A stretch of 64,000 nucleotides of DNA from Fictibacillus arsenicus. Lineage in GTDB: Bacteria; Bacillota; Bacilli; Bacillales; Fictibacillaceae. The translations under genes and the position numbers were made by a program. The stretch spans positions 183,527-247,526 of the forward strand of contig NZ_MQMF01000004.1 in assembly GCF_001999465.1 (NCBI RefSeq), given 5' to 3'. The notes beneath the pieces were generated by a model. The model was not told the DNA's origin, did not search any database, and was given only the letters and a program-made list of their open reading frames with translations. This document shows, in pieces, positions 38,951 through 47,882 of the stretch (its first letter is position 1; each line of letters begins with the position of its first letter).

Positions 38951-41200
38951 TTACTCTTTTTCGATCGGGGCAAATTTAGCAAGCAGTCTTTTCACACCAA
39001 CAGGCTGCGGGAATGCGATATCCAGTTCCAGTGAATCGCCTTCACCGCGCATACTTACTACTGTTCCCGTTTCCCATTTACGGTGTTTGACTTTGTCGCC
39101 TACTCTCCAATCCAGTTTTTCCCCGCCAGAAGATTGATAGACAGGTGTAACGGTTTTCTTTTTCGGACTCATGAATGAAGGAGTCGATCCACCACCGGAA
39201 CGAGCCGAAGCACTCCAAGGAACAGACGGCTTTTCTTTTACTTCTGTTTCAATTAAATCAGCAGGAATCTCAGCGATAAACCGTGATTCCGGGTTCGTAG
39301 TTGTACGTCCATAAAGTGTACGCATTCTCGCGTTTGTTAAGAAAAGCTCCTCTTCAGCACGTGTAATTCCTACGTATGCAAGACGGCGTTCTTCTTCCAT
39401 TTCGTTCTCTTCAAAAAGAGCACGGCTATGCGGGAATACTCCTTCTTCAAGTCCCATCAGGAATACAATAGGGAACTCCAGACCTTTTGCAGAGTGAAGC
39501 GTCATAAGAACAACATATTCTTTCGGTCTATCTTCTTTTTCAGCCTCTTCATCCAGCTTATCTATATCCGCAACAAGAGCAAGGTCAGTAAGGAAAGCGA
39601 TCAGTGACTTGTCATCCTGCTTTTTTTCAAAGTCCTGTGTAACGGAAATAAATTCATCAATGTTCTCTAAACGGCTTTGTGCTTCGATCGTTTTCTCAGC
39701 TTTTAAAGCTTCCCGGTAACCCGTTTTGCTCAATACTTCTTCTGTGAGCTCAGTAACAGAAAGGAATTCCTGCTGGCGTGTCCAGTTTGTAATAAAGTCT
39801 GTGAACTCTTTTAAACTGTTTATTGCGCGAGCGCTAAGTCCGATCTGTTCTACTTCTAAAAGTGCCTGATACATCGACAAATCATTTGCAGCCGCATATT
39901 GAGCGACTTTATCTAATGAAGACGCACCAATCCCTCGTTTCGGAACATTCACGATTCGAGTCAGGGATATATCATCATCAGGGTTAGAGATCAGACGAAG
40001 GTATGCAAGGATGTCCTTAATCTCTTTTCTGTCATAGAACTTCGTGCCGCCGACAATGTTGTAAGGAATGTTAGATTTTATTAAAACTTCCTCTATTACA
40101 CGCGACTGTGCATTTGTTCTGTAAAGAATCGCAATATCGTTGTAAGACCGTTTGCCGGATGCTACAGCTTCACGAATCTTTCCTGTTACGTAATAGCTTT
40201 CACCTTGCTCGTCGTCACCTTGATAGTAGGTGATGCTGGCTCCATCGGTATTATCTGTCCAAAGGTTCTTCGGCTTGCGGTTCATGTTGTTTTCAATGAC
40301 TTTGTTTGCAGCTTGAAGAATTTTTTTCGTAGAACGATAGTTTTGTTCGAGCAAAATAACTTCTGCATCGTTGTAATCTTTTTCAAAAGAAAGGATGTTT
40401 GCAATATCCGCTCCGCGCCAGCCATAGATCGACTGATCGGAATCTCCGACAACACAAAGGTTGCGGAAACGGTCAGCAAGCATTTTGACAAGCATGTATT
40501 GTGCACGGTTCGTATCCTGATACTCATCGACGTGGATGTATTGGAACTTACGCTGATAAAACTCAAGTACCTCAGGAACTTTCGCAAACAGTTGGATCGT
40601 CGTCATGATAAGATCATCAAAATCAAGCGCCTGGTTCTTTCTTAAGCGCTTTTCATAGTTTTCATAAACCTCTTGAACGACACCTTCAAAATGGCCGTTT
40701 GCAACCTTCGCAAAGTCAGATGCTGTTTTCAGTTCATTTTTTAAAGATGAAATCGAACTTAAGATGCCGCGCGGTTCGTATTTCTTCGGATCGTAGTTTA
40801 AATCTTTAAGGATTGCTTTTACAACCGACAATTGATCTGTCGCATCTAAAATCGTAAAGTTACGGTTGATTCCGATACGGTCGATGTCACGGCGTAAAAT
40901 ACGTACGCACATGGAGTGGAACGTTGATATCCAGATCTGTTCCGCTACAGGGCCCGTAATCTTCGCTACCCTTTCCTTCATCTCTCTTGCTGCTTTATTC
41001 GTAAAGGTGATCGCCAGGATGTTCCATGGCGCCACTTCTTTTTCCATCATTAAATATGCGATGCGGTGTGTCAGCACACGCGTCTTACCGCTTCCCGCTC
41101 CCGCCATTAACAGCAATGGCCCGTCTGTATGTTTTACCGCTGCTTTTTGCTCAGGGTTAAGCCCCGTTAACAGCTTTTCAATCATTTGATGCATACTCAT
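38951..41200 (-). CDS. pcrA: ATP-dependent DNA helicase PcrA (UvrD/Rep superfamily 1)
   Basis: 749 residues. Motif I is [20 protein letters not shown], motif Ia [15 protein letters not shown], motif [15 protein letters not shown], motif [19 protein letters not shown], motif [14 protein letters not shown], and motif [19 protein letters not shown] with [15 protein letters not shown]. The C-terminal tail [11 protein letters not shown] to the end is the RNA-polymerase-interacting, Tudor-like region. It is the essential 3'-5' helicase of Gram-positive repair and plasmid replication. The start is ATG 41200 or the ATG six bases in. Confidence 0.97.
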   Translation of the reverse strand: MSMHQMIEKLLTGLNPEQKAAVKHTDGPLLLMAGAGSGKTRVLTHRIAYLMMEKEVAPWNILAITFTNKAAREMKERVAKITGPVAEQIWISTFHSMCVRILRRDIDRIGINRNFTILDATDQLSVVKAILKDLNYDPKKYEPRGILSSISSLKNELKTASDFAKVANGHFEGVVQEVYENYEKRLRKNQALDFDDLIMTTIQLFAKVPEVLEFYQRKFQYIHVDEYQDTNRAQYMLVKMLADRFRNLCVVGDSDQSIYGWRGADIANILSFEKDYNDAEVILLEQNYRSTKKILQAANKVIENNMNRKPKNLWTDNTDGASITYYQGDDEQGESYYVTGKIREAVASGKRSYNDIAILYRTNAQSRVIEEVLIKSNIPYNIVGGTKFYDRKEIKDILAYLRLISNPDDDISLTRIVNVPKRGIGASSLDKVAQYAAANDLSMYQALLEVEQIGLSARAINSLKEFTDFITNWTRQQEFLSVTELTEEVLSKTGYREALKAEKTIEAQSRLENIDEFISVTQDFEKKQDDKSLIAFLTDLALVADIDKLDEEAEKEDRPKEYVVLMTLHSAKGLEFPIVFLMGLEEGVFPHSRALFEENEMEEERRLAYVGITRAEEELFLTNARMRTLYGRTTTNPESRFIAEIPADLIETEVKEKPSVPWSASARSGGGSTPSFMSPKKKTVTPVYQSSGGEKLDWRVGDKVKHRKWETGTVVSMRGEGDSLELDIAFPQPVGVKRLLAKFAPIEKE

Positions 41201-41260
41201 TATTCATTCACCGCCCGAACATATATTCTCATTTAATTTTCGCTTATTTTGCTGTTTTTT

Positions 41261-41953
41261 TCAAGTTCTATCCTTAACCGCTTTTACTGTTTCGATGGCA
41301 GCTTTCAGATCGTCATACACGATGTTTCCGACTACAACCGTATCAGCAAATTCCGCCATTTCACTTGCCTGTGCTGCAGATGTGATTCCGCCTCCATAAT
41401 AAAAGACTGTATTCTCAAGTACGCCTTTTACCTGTTTAACGATATTCACATCGCCATAAGCCCCGCTGTATTCCAAATAAAAGATAGGGAGCTTAAACAT
41501 TTTTTCCGCCATACGGGCATATGCTACAACATCATCTGCCGTTAGATCTGCATTAGCATTCGAACGCTCAGCCGCCGTACAATCGGGATTTAAGATGCAA
41601 TACCCTTCCGTAATAATCTCTTCCCAATTCATAATGTCGCCGTACTCTTTTAAGGCTTCGTGATGCAATCCTGTTATGAAGTTTGCATCCTTCGCATTTA
41701 AAACGGTCGGAATATAGTAAAAATCAAATCCGGGTGTAAGGGATTCAATGTTTGAAACTTCAAGTACACAAGGAACTGCAAACCTGCGGATTCGTGACAT
41801 AAGATCGAGTGTGTTATCAAGCGTTACCCCTTCAGATCCGCCGACGAAGACAGCATCTGTACCACTTTCGCAAATCATCTCAAGGTCGCTGTCGCTGATC
41901 TCTTTATCTGGGTCAAGCTTAAACACATGCTTCCATTCTCTATAATCAAACAT
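41261..41953 (-). CDS. pcrB: Heptaprenylglyceryl phosphate synthase PcrB
   Basis: 230 residues from ATG 41953, behind AAGGAAG; the open frame extends upstream only because it runs through repeat R3. It is a TIM barrel with [46 protein letters not shown] and [13 protein letters not shown]. It joins heptaprenyl diphosphate to glycerol-1-phosphate to make an archaeal-type ether lipid. Residues lining the long prenyl channel resemble the Bacillus enzyme. It is the first gene of the pcrB-pcrA-ligA group. Confidence 0.95.
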   Translation of the reverse strand: MFDYREWKHVFKLDPDKEISDSDLEMICESGTDAVFVGGSEGVTLDNTLDLMSRIRRFAVPCVLEVSNIESLTPGFDFYYIPTVLNAKDANFITGLHHEALKEYGDIMNWEEIITEGYCILNPDCTAAERSNANADLTADDVVAYARMAEKMFKLPIFYLEYSGAYGDVNIVKQVKGVLENTVFYYGGGITSAAQASEMAEFADTVVVGNIVYDDLKAAIETVKAVKDRT

Positions 41954-42020
41954 GGTGTTCTTCCTTTCATGAATAAAGGCTGTATTCTGAAAAAATGCTA
42001 CCTGAACATTTGGTTCTTCA

Positions 42021-42162
42021 TTGACAGTTGATTGGAGTGCAAGGTGCGAGACTCCTACGGGACGAGTGTGACAGGTGAGACTCCTAACGGCGCAAAGCGG
42101 CAGGAGGCTCACCGCACGCCCCGTGGAAAGCGAGCAACCTGGAACGGAAATCAACCACTTCC
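42021..42162 (+). repeat. Dispersed structured repeat, copy R3
   Basis: A full-length copy of about 142 bases, opening TTGACAGTTGATTGGAGTGC and closing GGAAATCAACCACTTCC. Terminal GTTGATT / AATCAAC and inner GGTGAGACTCCT / AGGAGGCTCACC form nested stems. It lies between divergent pcrB and a GNAT gene, in or near the pcrB leader. Confidence 0.9.
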
Positions 42163-42330
42163 AAAAGCAGCAAAGTTTACGAAAACAGCTTTAATAAAAC
42201 AACCCGTGCCTGCTTTTATAACAGGCCGTTTTCTGTACTTCTGCATTATATCAAAAATCAAGTTCTCACTCTATGATTCATCATGTGGAAAGATTGTGAA
42301 GTTCATACTTCAGTTTGGGGAGGATTGCCT

Positions 42331-42870
42331 GTGCTCATGTGGCAAATTGACGACGAAATCATGCTGAAACAAGCAGACTTGAAAGAATCCGAATCTATTT
42401 TTATGCTGCTCGAGCATTCGCGCGAGCATCTTGGACCATGGATCGGATGGGTGGATTACACACAATCAAACGGAGAAATGAAACAATTTATCAAAACGGT
42501 TAATAAAAAGATGAAAGAACAAACAGATGTTGTTCTGTTTATTTGGTATCGTGGCCAAGCTGCAGGATCCGTCGCTTTATATGATATCAAGTGGCATAAT
42601 CAGTCGGGAATGCTAGGGTACTGGGTTGGCGCTGGATTTGAAGGACATGGCATTGCACAGCGGGCTGTACGGGGGATGCTTATGTACGCGTTCTATACGC
42701 TGATGCTGAACCGTGTGGAATTAAGGGCAGCTGTTCAAAATGAAAAAAGCATCAAACTCGCACGCCGGCTTGGCTTTCAGGCAGAAGGCATCGTCCGGCA
42801 AGCAGAATGGATACGCGGAGAATGCCGCGACCAGGTTCAGATGAGCTTGATGAAGGGTGAGTTTAAATAA
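42331..42870 (+). CDS. GNAT acetyltransferase, RimL/RimJ-like
   Basis: 179 residues. GTG 42331 is 7 bases after GGGGAGG; an ATG six bases later is too far from that site. The fold is that of ribosomal-protein-serine acetyltransferase-like enzymes: LLEHSREHLGPWIGWVD near the start, MLGYWVGAGFEGHGIAQRAV with the acetyl-CoA loop, and NRVELRAAVQNEKSIKLARR, then LGFQAEGIVRQAEWI. The likely activity is N-terminal or side-chain acetylation of a protein; the target is unknown. It is divergent from pcrB. Confidence 0.9.
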   Translation: MLMWQIDDEIMLKQADLKESESIFMLLEHSREHLGPWIGWVDYTQSNGEMKQFIKTVNKKMKEQTDVVLFIWYRGQAAGSVALYDIKWHNQSGMLGYWVGAGFEGHGIAQRAVRGMLMYAFYTLMLNRVELRAAVQNEKSIKLARRLGFQAEGIVRQAEWIRGECRDQVQMSLMKGEFK

Positions 42871-42892
42871 GCAGGAAGAATTTATAAAAATA

Positions 42893-42932
42893 AAAAAAGC
42901 ATTGACCACATTCCTTTGGTTAATGCTTTTTT
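42893..42932. terminator. Bidirectional terminator between the GNAT and small lipoprotein genes
   Basis: AAAAAAGCATTGACCA pairs with TGGTTAATGCTTTTTT with one mismatch around an 8-9-base loop. Genes converge on it from both sides. Confidence 0.88.
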
Positions 42933-42937
42933 AATAA

Positions 42938-43126
42938 TTACTTATCCTTTTTTTCTTCTTGCATTTCGCTCTTATCATCATCTTGATCTAGTTCATCGTT
43001 CTGTTCAGAAGGTTCTTCGCTTGGATCTGGTTCTTGCTCATCTTGGCTTGGATCTGAACATCCGAATAGAAGACTAAGTGAAAGTACTGCCGAAAGTGAA
43101 CCGAGTACGATTTTCTTTAGTTTCAT
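42938..43126 (-). CDS. Small acidic lipoprotein
   Basis: 62 residues from ATG 43126, ideally spaced after AAAGGAGG. Signal peptide MKLKKIVLGSLSAVLSLSLL is followed by FGC, the lipobox. The mature peptide of about 38 residues is almost entirely Asp, Glu, Ser, Gln, Pro and Lys, so it is disordered and strongly acidic. I recognise no family. It might bind cations at the membrane surface, but that is a guess. Confidence 0.78.
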   Translation of the reverse strand: MKLKKIVLGSLSAVLSLSLLFGCSDPSQDEQEPDPSEEPSEQNDELDQDDDKSEMQEEKKDK

Positions 43127-43213
43127 GTTGTGTCCTCCTTTCGTCTTATCAATATTTGTATTTTGTATATTATTTGATTTTTTATTCAGCGTACGGTGCT
43201 CTGGGTTAACCAA

Positions 43214-43263
43214 AAAAAGGCTCATCTGAAGGGTTTAAATCCCTTTTGATGTTAGCCTTTTTT
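43214..43263 (-). terminator. Intrinsic terminator of the metallo-hydrolase gene
   Basis: AAAAGGCT pairs with AGCCTTTT, with inner ATC/GAT and AAGGG/CCCTT stems, and T-runs on both strands. Confidence 0.85.
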
Positions 43264-43284
43264 TATACCTTTTACATAATCCGC

Positions 43285-44088
43285 TTAAATTTTTATCTTA
43301 GAATCTTGAATATTAAATTCCTTCTCTTCTCCATATCCAATCACAATTACTTCAGTTTTTGGATAGTTCTTTAGTTCAGCAGCGAGATCCTGGTCTTTGT
43401 CCATCATCGTATCTATTATAGGAAAAGCTTTTAACAGTGCTTCTAAAACCTCTGGGGAAGAAGCTTTTTCCTTTGTCGGGAAGGTATGACTAGGAATGAC
43501 ATATTCAACATTCAGCAAGTTCTTAACCGCATATGCTGCTTCTTTCGGACCCATCGTAAAATGACCAGAAGACGAAAGTATGGCAATCGTCGGTTCAAAA
43601 ACATCTTGGATAAGTTTCATGTCCGACATAATCGCCGTGTCACCTGAATGGTAGAGCGTATGGTCGTTATCGAAGTTAAAGATGTAGCCTGCTGCTTCAC
43701 CAGCATAAATCGGCGTTCCCTCTGTTTCGCCGTAACTCGATGTATGTTTTGCTTGTACCATAGTGGCTTTAACATCCTCTAAATGAATGCTTCCGCCTAA
43801 GTTAATCGGATAGACATTTTTTACGCCCTTCTGTAAAAGGATCATCGCTATTTCATATTGTGCCACTACTAAACAATCAGGATGTGAATTAAGAAGCTTT
43901 TGCAAACCGCTTGTATGATCAAAATGACCATGTGTCAGAAACACCGCGTCTATCGATTTCATAAACTCTTCTGTCTGATATTGTGCGGGACAGCCTGGAT
44001 TCATGTCAAAAAACGGATCAATCAAGTAATTTTTACCCACTTTACTCGTTAAAACATACATGGCGTGACCTAAGCGCAATACTTTCAT
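43285..44088 (-). CDS. Metal-dependent hydrolase of the metallo-beta-lactamase fold (UPF0173/UlaG-like)
   Basis: 267 residues; GGAGG precedes the ATG. It opens MKVLRLGHAMYVLTSKVGKN. The metal ligands are in FLTHGHFDHTSGLQ, VQAKHTSS, YHSGDTAIMSD and PSHTFPTKE, the HxHxDH, H, D, H order of the superfamily. UlaG-like members are lactonases and others are phosphodiesterase-like; the substrate here is unknown. It is a single-gene unit with tract D upstream. Confidence 0.88.
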   Translation of the reverse strand: MKVLRLGHAMYVLTSKVGKNYLIDPFFDMNPGCPAQYQTEEFMKSIDAVFLTHGHFDHTSGLQKLLNSHPDCLVVAQYEIAMILLQKGVKNVYPINLGGSIHLEDVKATMVQAKHTSSYGETEGTPIYAGEAAGYIFNFDNDHTLYHSGDTAIMSDMKLIQDVFEPTIAILSSSGHFTMGPKEAAYAVKNLLNVEYVIPSHTFPTKEKASSPEVLEALLKAFPIIDTMMDKDQDLAAELKNYPKTEVIVIGYGEEKEFNIQDSKIKI

Positions 44089-44184
44089 CTTTTACCTCCT
44101 GAAAATAAGTATCGAAACACCCTAATATATTCCAGTCAAGGGATGTAAATGTTTATTCGGAGGCGTTTTTTATTCTCCTTCTCG

Positions 44185-44282
44185 GAATCCCACGTTAAAT
44201 GAATTATTTCCTGGCTTAATTTGAATAATCCTACGAAAAACGGCATTAATCCCACGTTAATTTAAATTTAACCACGAATCGA
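44185..44282. repeat. Periodic tract D: 20-21-bp repeat with core AATCCCACGTTAA
   Basis: The anchor ACG (TGG in unit 2) falls at 44192, 44212, 44233, 44254 and 44274: spacings 20, 21, 21 and 20. Units 1 and 4 share AATCCCACGTTAA exactly; units 2, 3 and 5 are diverged (CCTGGCTTAA, ATCCTACGAA, ACCACGAA). It lies between the yerC terminator and the hydrolase gene. Confidence 0.82.
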
Positions 44283-44330
44283 CACCCCGCAACAAAATCC
44301 ACCGCCACGCCACTAAGTTTTCCAAACAAA

Positions 44331-44352
44331 AAAACCTGCCGCAGCAGGTTTT
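44331..44352 (-). terminator. Intrinsic terminator of yerC
   Basis: Perfect 9-bp stem AAAACCTGC / GCAGGTTTT with a 4-base loop and a T-run on the minus strand. Confidence 0.9.
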
Positions 44353-44362
44353 TCCTCATTAT

Positions 44363-44668
44363 TTATTTCGCTTCTTCCTCTTCATGAACGCGGTCGAGGA
44401 CCATCGCATATGCGTCGTTCCCGAAGTTCAGACAGCGCTTCACACGCGAAATTGTCGCTGTGCTTGCACCCGTTTCGTTCTCGATCTTGTGATATGTCTT
44501 ACCTTCACGAAGCATGCGCGCCACTTCAAGTCTTTGTGCGAGTGACTGAATCTCGTTCATCGTACAAAGGTCGTCAAAGAAACGATAGCATTCTTCCATA
44601 TCCTTAAGCGAAAGAACAGATTCAAAAAGCTGATCCAGCGCTTTTCCACGTAGTTTATCAATTTGCAT
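44363..44668 (-). CDS. yerC: YerC/YecD family TrpR-like DNA-binding protein
   Basis: 101 residues with AAAGGAG before the ATG. The TrpR-like fold is seen in MNEIQSLAQRLEVARMLREG, and the helix-turn-helix in TYHKIENETGASTATISRVK. The family is conserved in Firmicutes and predicted to bind DNA; no target is assigned here. It follows yerB by 20 bases, as in B. subtilis. Confidence 0.93.
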   Translation of the reverse strand: MQIDKLRGKALDQLFESVLSLKDMEECYRFFDDLCTMNEIQSLAQRLEVARMLREGKTYHKIENETGASTATISRVKRCLNFGNDAYAMVLDRVHEEEEAK

Positions 44669-44688
44669 GAAACATGCACTCCTTTTTT

Positions 44689-45720
44689 CTATTGCATCTT
44701 TACTGAATTCTTCATACCGCTAGGCACGATGTTGATCCAGGTTTTGCCCGGTATGAACGCTCCGCCGTCCGGAACGATTCTGCCATTCTCGTTTTTCCAC
44801 GAGATTTTCTGAGCAACACCATTTTGAATCAAAATCGCATCTCCGCCTGAAGTTAGATTGATTTCGCGTCTGCCGGCATCATCGATAACCCGGTGAGCTG
44901 CCTCTACGATAAATACATTGCTCACTGAGATTGGAGTTTCAGTTTCCCTATCTATTGTCGGTTCATTGTTGCTGCTTCTAGCGTACGTTTTCTTTTTCTC
45001 GGAGTACGTAAATCCTACTGTTTCTCCGCGGCCATAATCAACCGTAACGACTTTGGCTGGTTCGCCTTCAATATTTACGGAACTCGATTTTGTCAGAAAT
45101 GGGAGCATATCCAGATCGTCTGTTTGATCTGCTCCAACTTTATCCATTCCTTTTAAAATATTTTCCGAGGTGATGTAAGAGTTGTGAGGCGCCTTTCTGA
45201 AATCAGCTCGGTTAAAAAGGCTGCCATCGTAGTCCATGCCGTTCAGATGATCGATCGTACCGCTATATAGAATTTCTTTCGCTTCTGGACTGTATCCATG
45301 TGCAATATACAGGGCGTGGTATCCGCGGGAAAGCTCAATATAGTAGTCTCTCGCACTGCGGACTGGTCCGACTGTTTCCGGCATCTCGCTCTGGAAGATT
45401 GCCAGAAAACGAGTAAGTTCTCCCTCAGCTAATACTTCGTACACAATATCGGCTTTATGAAGTCCTGATTGAGGTCTTGCTTTCCAGTGGTTGTTCACCA
45501 TTACCGCTACCGCACGCTGATCGACCTCGTCGTTCGTCCCAATACCAGTAAGTGGATAGACAGAAGTAAAGGTTTCTTCCTTTTTCTTATCTTTCTTCTT
45601 ATCGGAAGCTTCGGCTTTATCAACCTTGCCGTCTTCTAACACCTTATCTTTTGCGTCTTTACATGCAGACAGCGTAAATACAAGGATCATAGACATCAAA
45701 ATCACGTACCACTTTTTCAT
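44689..45720 (-). CDS. yerB: DUF3048-domain lipoprotein YerB
   Basis: 343 residues from ATG 45720 (AAGGTAGTGAG upstream). A lipoprotein signal ends MILVFTLSAC, followed by a lysine-rich linker. The DUF3048 core carries YPLTGIGTNDEVDQRAVAVM, NNHWKARPQSGLHKADIVYE and GPVRSARDYYIELSRGY, and the C-terminal half contains GRIVPDGGAFIPGKTWINIV. It is anchored outside the membrane; biochemical function is unknown. It is probably co-transcribed with yerC. Confidence 0.92.
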   Translation of the reverse strand: MKKWYVILMSMILVFTLSACKDAKDKVLEDGKVDKAEASDKKKDKKKEETFTSVYPLTGIGTNDEVDQRAVAVMVNNHWKARPQSGLHKADIVYEVLAEGELTRFLAIFQSEMPETVGPVRSARDYYIELSRGYHALYIAHGYSPEAKEILYSGTIDHLNGMDYDGSLFNRADFRKAPHNSYITSENILKGMDKVGADQTDDLDMLPFLTKSSSVNIEGEPAKVVTVDYGRGETVGFTYSEKKKTYARSSNNEPTIDRETETPISVSNVFIVEAAHRVIDDAGRREINLTSGGDAILIQNGVAQKISWKNENGRIVPDGGAFIPGKTWINIVPSGMKNSVKMQ

Positions 45721-45767
45721 TGGGCTCACTACCTTTGTATCATTATTTTGCCCAATCCTTTTCTATA

Positions 45768-47516
45768 TTAACGCATAATCGAAGGAAAGAGTAACCCTTT
45801 CTTTTTAACATCGTAAATGCCTCTTTGCGTAATGCGGATATATGGCAAGTGTGTTGAAGAAAAGAATAGAAGAGAATAGATCGGATCTTCATATTGATAG
45901 CCCCGGTCTCTAAGCGCTCTCGTCAGGGCTTTTTCTTCCTCTATTAGTTTTTCTACAGCAAGATTCGACATTCCTCCCGCTAAAGGAAGATTTATCTCAG
46001 CTATCACTTTGCCTTTTTCGGTAAGTACGATACCTCCTCCTATTTCCTTTAATCGTTCAAACGCCAAAGACATATCCTTTTTGCTTTTTCCGATTATGAG
46101 AAGGTCTCCAGTATTAGAGTACGAGCTTGCAAAACCATACAAATTTTTAGCAAAGCCCTTTACGATCGTGTTGGTCCGCCACTTTCCATCTTTATCGATC
46201 AGCATCAAGAAACATTCATCCGATTCTTCGTTAATCTCTTCAGAAAAAGGATTGATCGATACATTATATGGCCGTGTGATGACACTATTGTACATTTCTA
46301 TGCCGACAAGGCCAGAAAACTGAAAATCTTCATCATGCAGCTCCCAATCAATCTTTCTTGGCGAGATGCCATGGGCTTCCCAATCAAACTCAAATTCTTC
46401 GTCTTTACTTGTATCGATTCCATCCCGCTTCATCCATTTTCCTTTAGCCAAAACTGAAACAGGAAGAGGATTGTTTATATCATCTAAAATGTTTAAGTGT
46501 GCTACACGTCCTGGAGCAACCATCCCAAATAGATGTTCCATTCCGTAATATCTTGCAACGTTATACGAAACCATCATGTAGGCATCCACTGGATCTATTC
46601 CTGACTCTAATGCGATCTCAAGCATTTTATCTGTAACACCTTCCTCATAAAAAGCAGGAGTTGATCCGTCAGTCGTAAAGAAAATCCGTTCAAAGTTTGT
46701 GATTCCTTCTTCTTTCATCTGACGCAGCAGTTTAGGAAGGTCCGGACGAATTGAGGAATATCGAAGTGACACTTGAAGACCTGCATTCAGTCGGTCCATC
46801 ACTTCTGTTCCTGTCATCGCTTCATGATCGCAATCTACACCAAGCAGCGTCATCGCTGTTAACGTTTTTTCTGATGCTCCCGGCAGATGCCCTTCAATCT
46901 TTTTGCCCGCTTTCTTCGTCTTCAGCATCCAGTGTAAAAGTGTGTCATCTCCGTGAAGAACCCGCGGCCAGCTCGTCAGTTCTCCTCCTTGTAATACATA
47001 CGGGCTTTCGAGCAGCTTTCTTATCGATGTTTCCGAAAAATACTTCTCTTCTTCCGCTAGCTCTGTTTGTGCGTCATAACGGCACCACCAAAAGAAATTA
47101 GCAGGCATATCGTTGACGTCTTCCATAAAAGAAAGCGCTTTCGAAATATTCATTTCAAAAAGAAGCATGAAGTTATCGGCTAAAAATACAGATGTCCCGC
47201 GCTGTAATGCATATCGGGAGAGCGTCTGGGGATTATAAAGTTGAAACGGATGACAATGTGGCTCAATGTATCCCGGCACAACAAATCGGCCATCAAGATC
47301 CGTATACTCTGTACCCGTATCTTCAGCTGGCAGCTTTTCGCCTACATAGACGATACGGTCTTCTAAAATCCAGATGTTTGCCTTCGTCCATTTTTTTAGG
47401 GCGGTATTAAGGTAAGCCGCGTTTTTTAGGACAAGAGACGGTGCCATTTCACCTTGAATGACGGCCACTTGTTTGCGCATTTGTGACTTATTCCAAAACG
47501 CGATGTGTTGGTTCAT
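45768..47516 (-). CDS. yerA: Adenine deaminase-like amidohydrolase YerA
   Basis: 582 residues from ATG 47516, after ACAGGTGA. It belongs to the adenine deaminase group of the amidohydrolase superfamily: DLDGRFVVPGYIEPHCHPFQ carries a metal-site HxH, and EGHLPGA, DCDHEAMTG and FFTTDGSTP supply later ligands. The C-terminal domain (GGMSNLAVEKLIEEEKALTR) is also family-specific. YerA is a diverged paralogue of AdeC, so deamination of adenine to hypoxanthine is plausible but not certain. It lies near the purine operon but is not part of it. Confidence 0.88.
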   Translation of the reverse strand: MNQHIAFWNKSQMRKQVAVIQGEMAPSLVLKNAAYLNTALKKWTKANIWILEDRIVYVGEKLPAEDTGTEYTDLDGRFVVPGYIEPHCHPFQLYNPQTLSRYALQRGTSVFLADNFMLLFEMNISKALSFMEDVNDMPANFFWWCRYDAQTELAEEEKYFSETSIRKLLESPYVLQGGELTSWPRVLHGDDTLLHWMLKTKKAGKKIEGHLPGASEKTLTAMTLLGVDCDHEAMTGTEVMDRLNAGLQVSLRYSSIRPDLPKLLRQMKEEGITNFERIFFTTDGSTPAFYEEGVTDKMLEIALESGIDPVDAYMMVSYNVARYYGMEHLFGMVAPGRVAHLNILDDINNPLPVSVLAKGKWMKRDGIDTSKDEEFEFDWEAHGISPRKIDWELHDEDFQFSGLVGIEMYNSVITRPYNVSINPFSEEINEESDECFLMLIDKDGKWRTNTIVKGFAKNLYGFASSYSNTGDLLIIGKSKKDMSLAFERLKEIGGGIVLTEKGKVIAEINLPLAGGMSNLAVEKLIEEEKALTRALRDRGYQYEDPIYSLLFFSSTHLPYIRITQRGIYDVKKKGLLFPSIMR

Positions 47517-47607
47517 GTTGGATTCACCTGTCTTCTCTGAAAATTTCGTTTTTTCAAGAATACCATAATCACCAAGCAAATTGGTAAAAATCGAAAGGAG
47601 TATCTCA

Positions 47608-47868
47608 ATGAAACAAAATATTGGTTTAGTAAACAGCATGATTCGTATTATTGCTGGTCTGACTTTACTCTCTGTTTACACGGCTAAATTAACAAGAAAG
47701 CCTTACAAAGAGTCTTACATTCTAATGATTATGATGGCAGCCATGAAGGTTGCAGAAGGAATCGTACGTTATTGTCCGATGACTGACCTGCTTCACAAAA
47801 GCAAAGAAATGAACGATATGGATTTAGGTACGATCGCAAAAGAAGGTTCACCATTTAATCCTTCTTAA
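47608..47868 (+). CDS. DUF2892 (YgaP-type transmembrane) protein
   Basis: 86 residues from ATG 47608, with AAAGGAG upstream. It starts MKQNIGLVNSMIRIIAGLTL, the typical DUF2892 opening, with a second hydrophobic helix (ESYILMIMMAAMKVAEGI), and carries YCPMTDLLHKS. The family is the membrane half seen fused to rhodanese domains in YgaP. Function is unknown. It is divergent from yerA and 14 bases upstream of the MFS gene, so the two form an operon. Confidence 0.85.
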   Translation: MKQNIGLVNSMIRIIAGLTLLSVYTAKLTRKPYKESYILMIMMAAMKVAEGIVRYCPMTDLLHKSKEMNDMDLGTIAKEGSPFNPS

Positions 47869-47882
47869 ATGTTAGGGGGCAT

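Noticed and set aside
41954..42154. 67-residue N-terminal extension of PcrB
   Set aside because: The extension is translation of repeat R3. ATG 41953 has a proper Shine-Dalgarno and gives the normal PcrB N-terminus.
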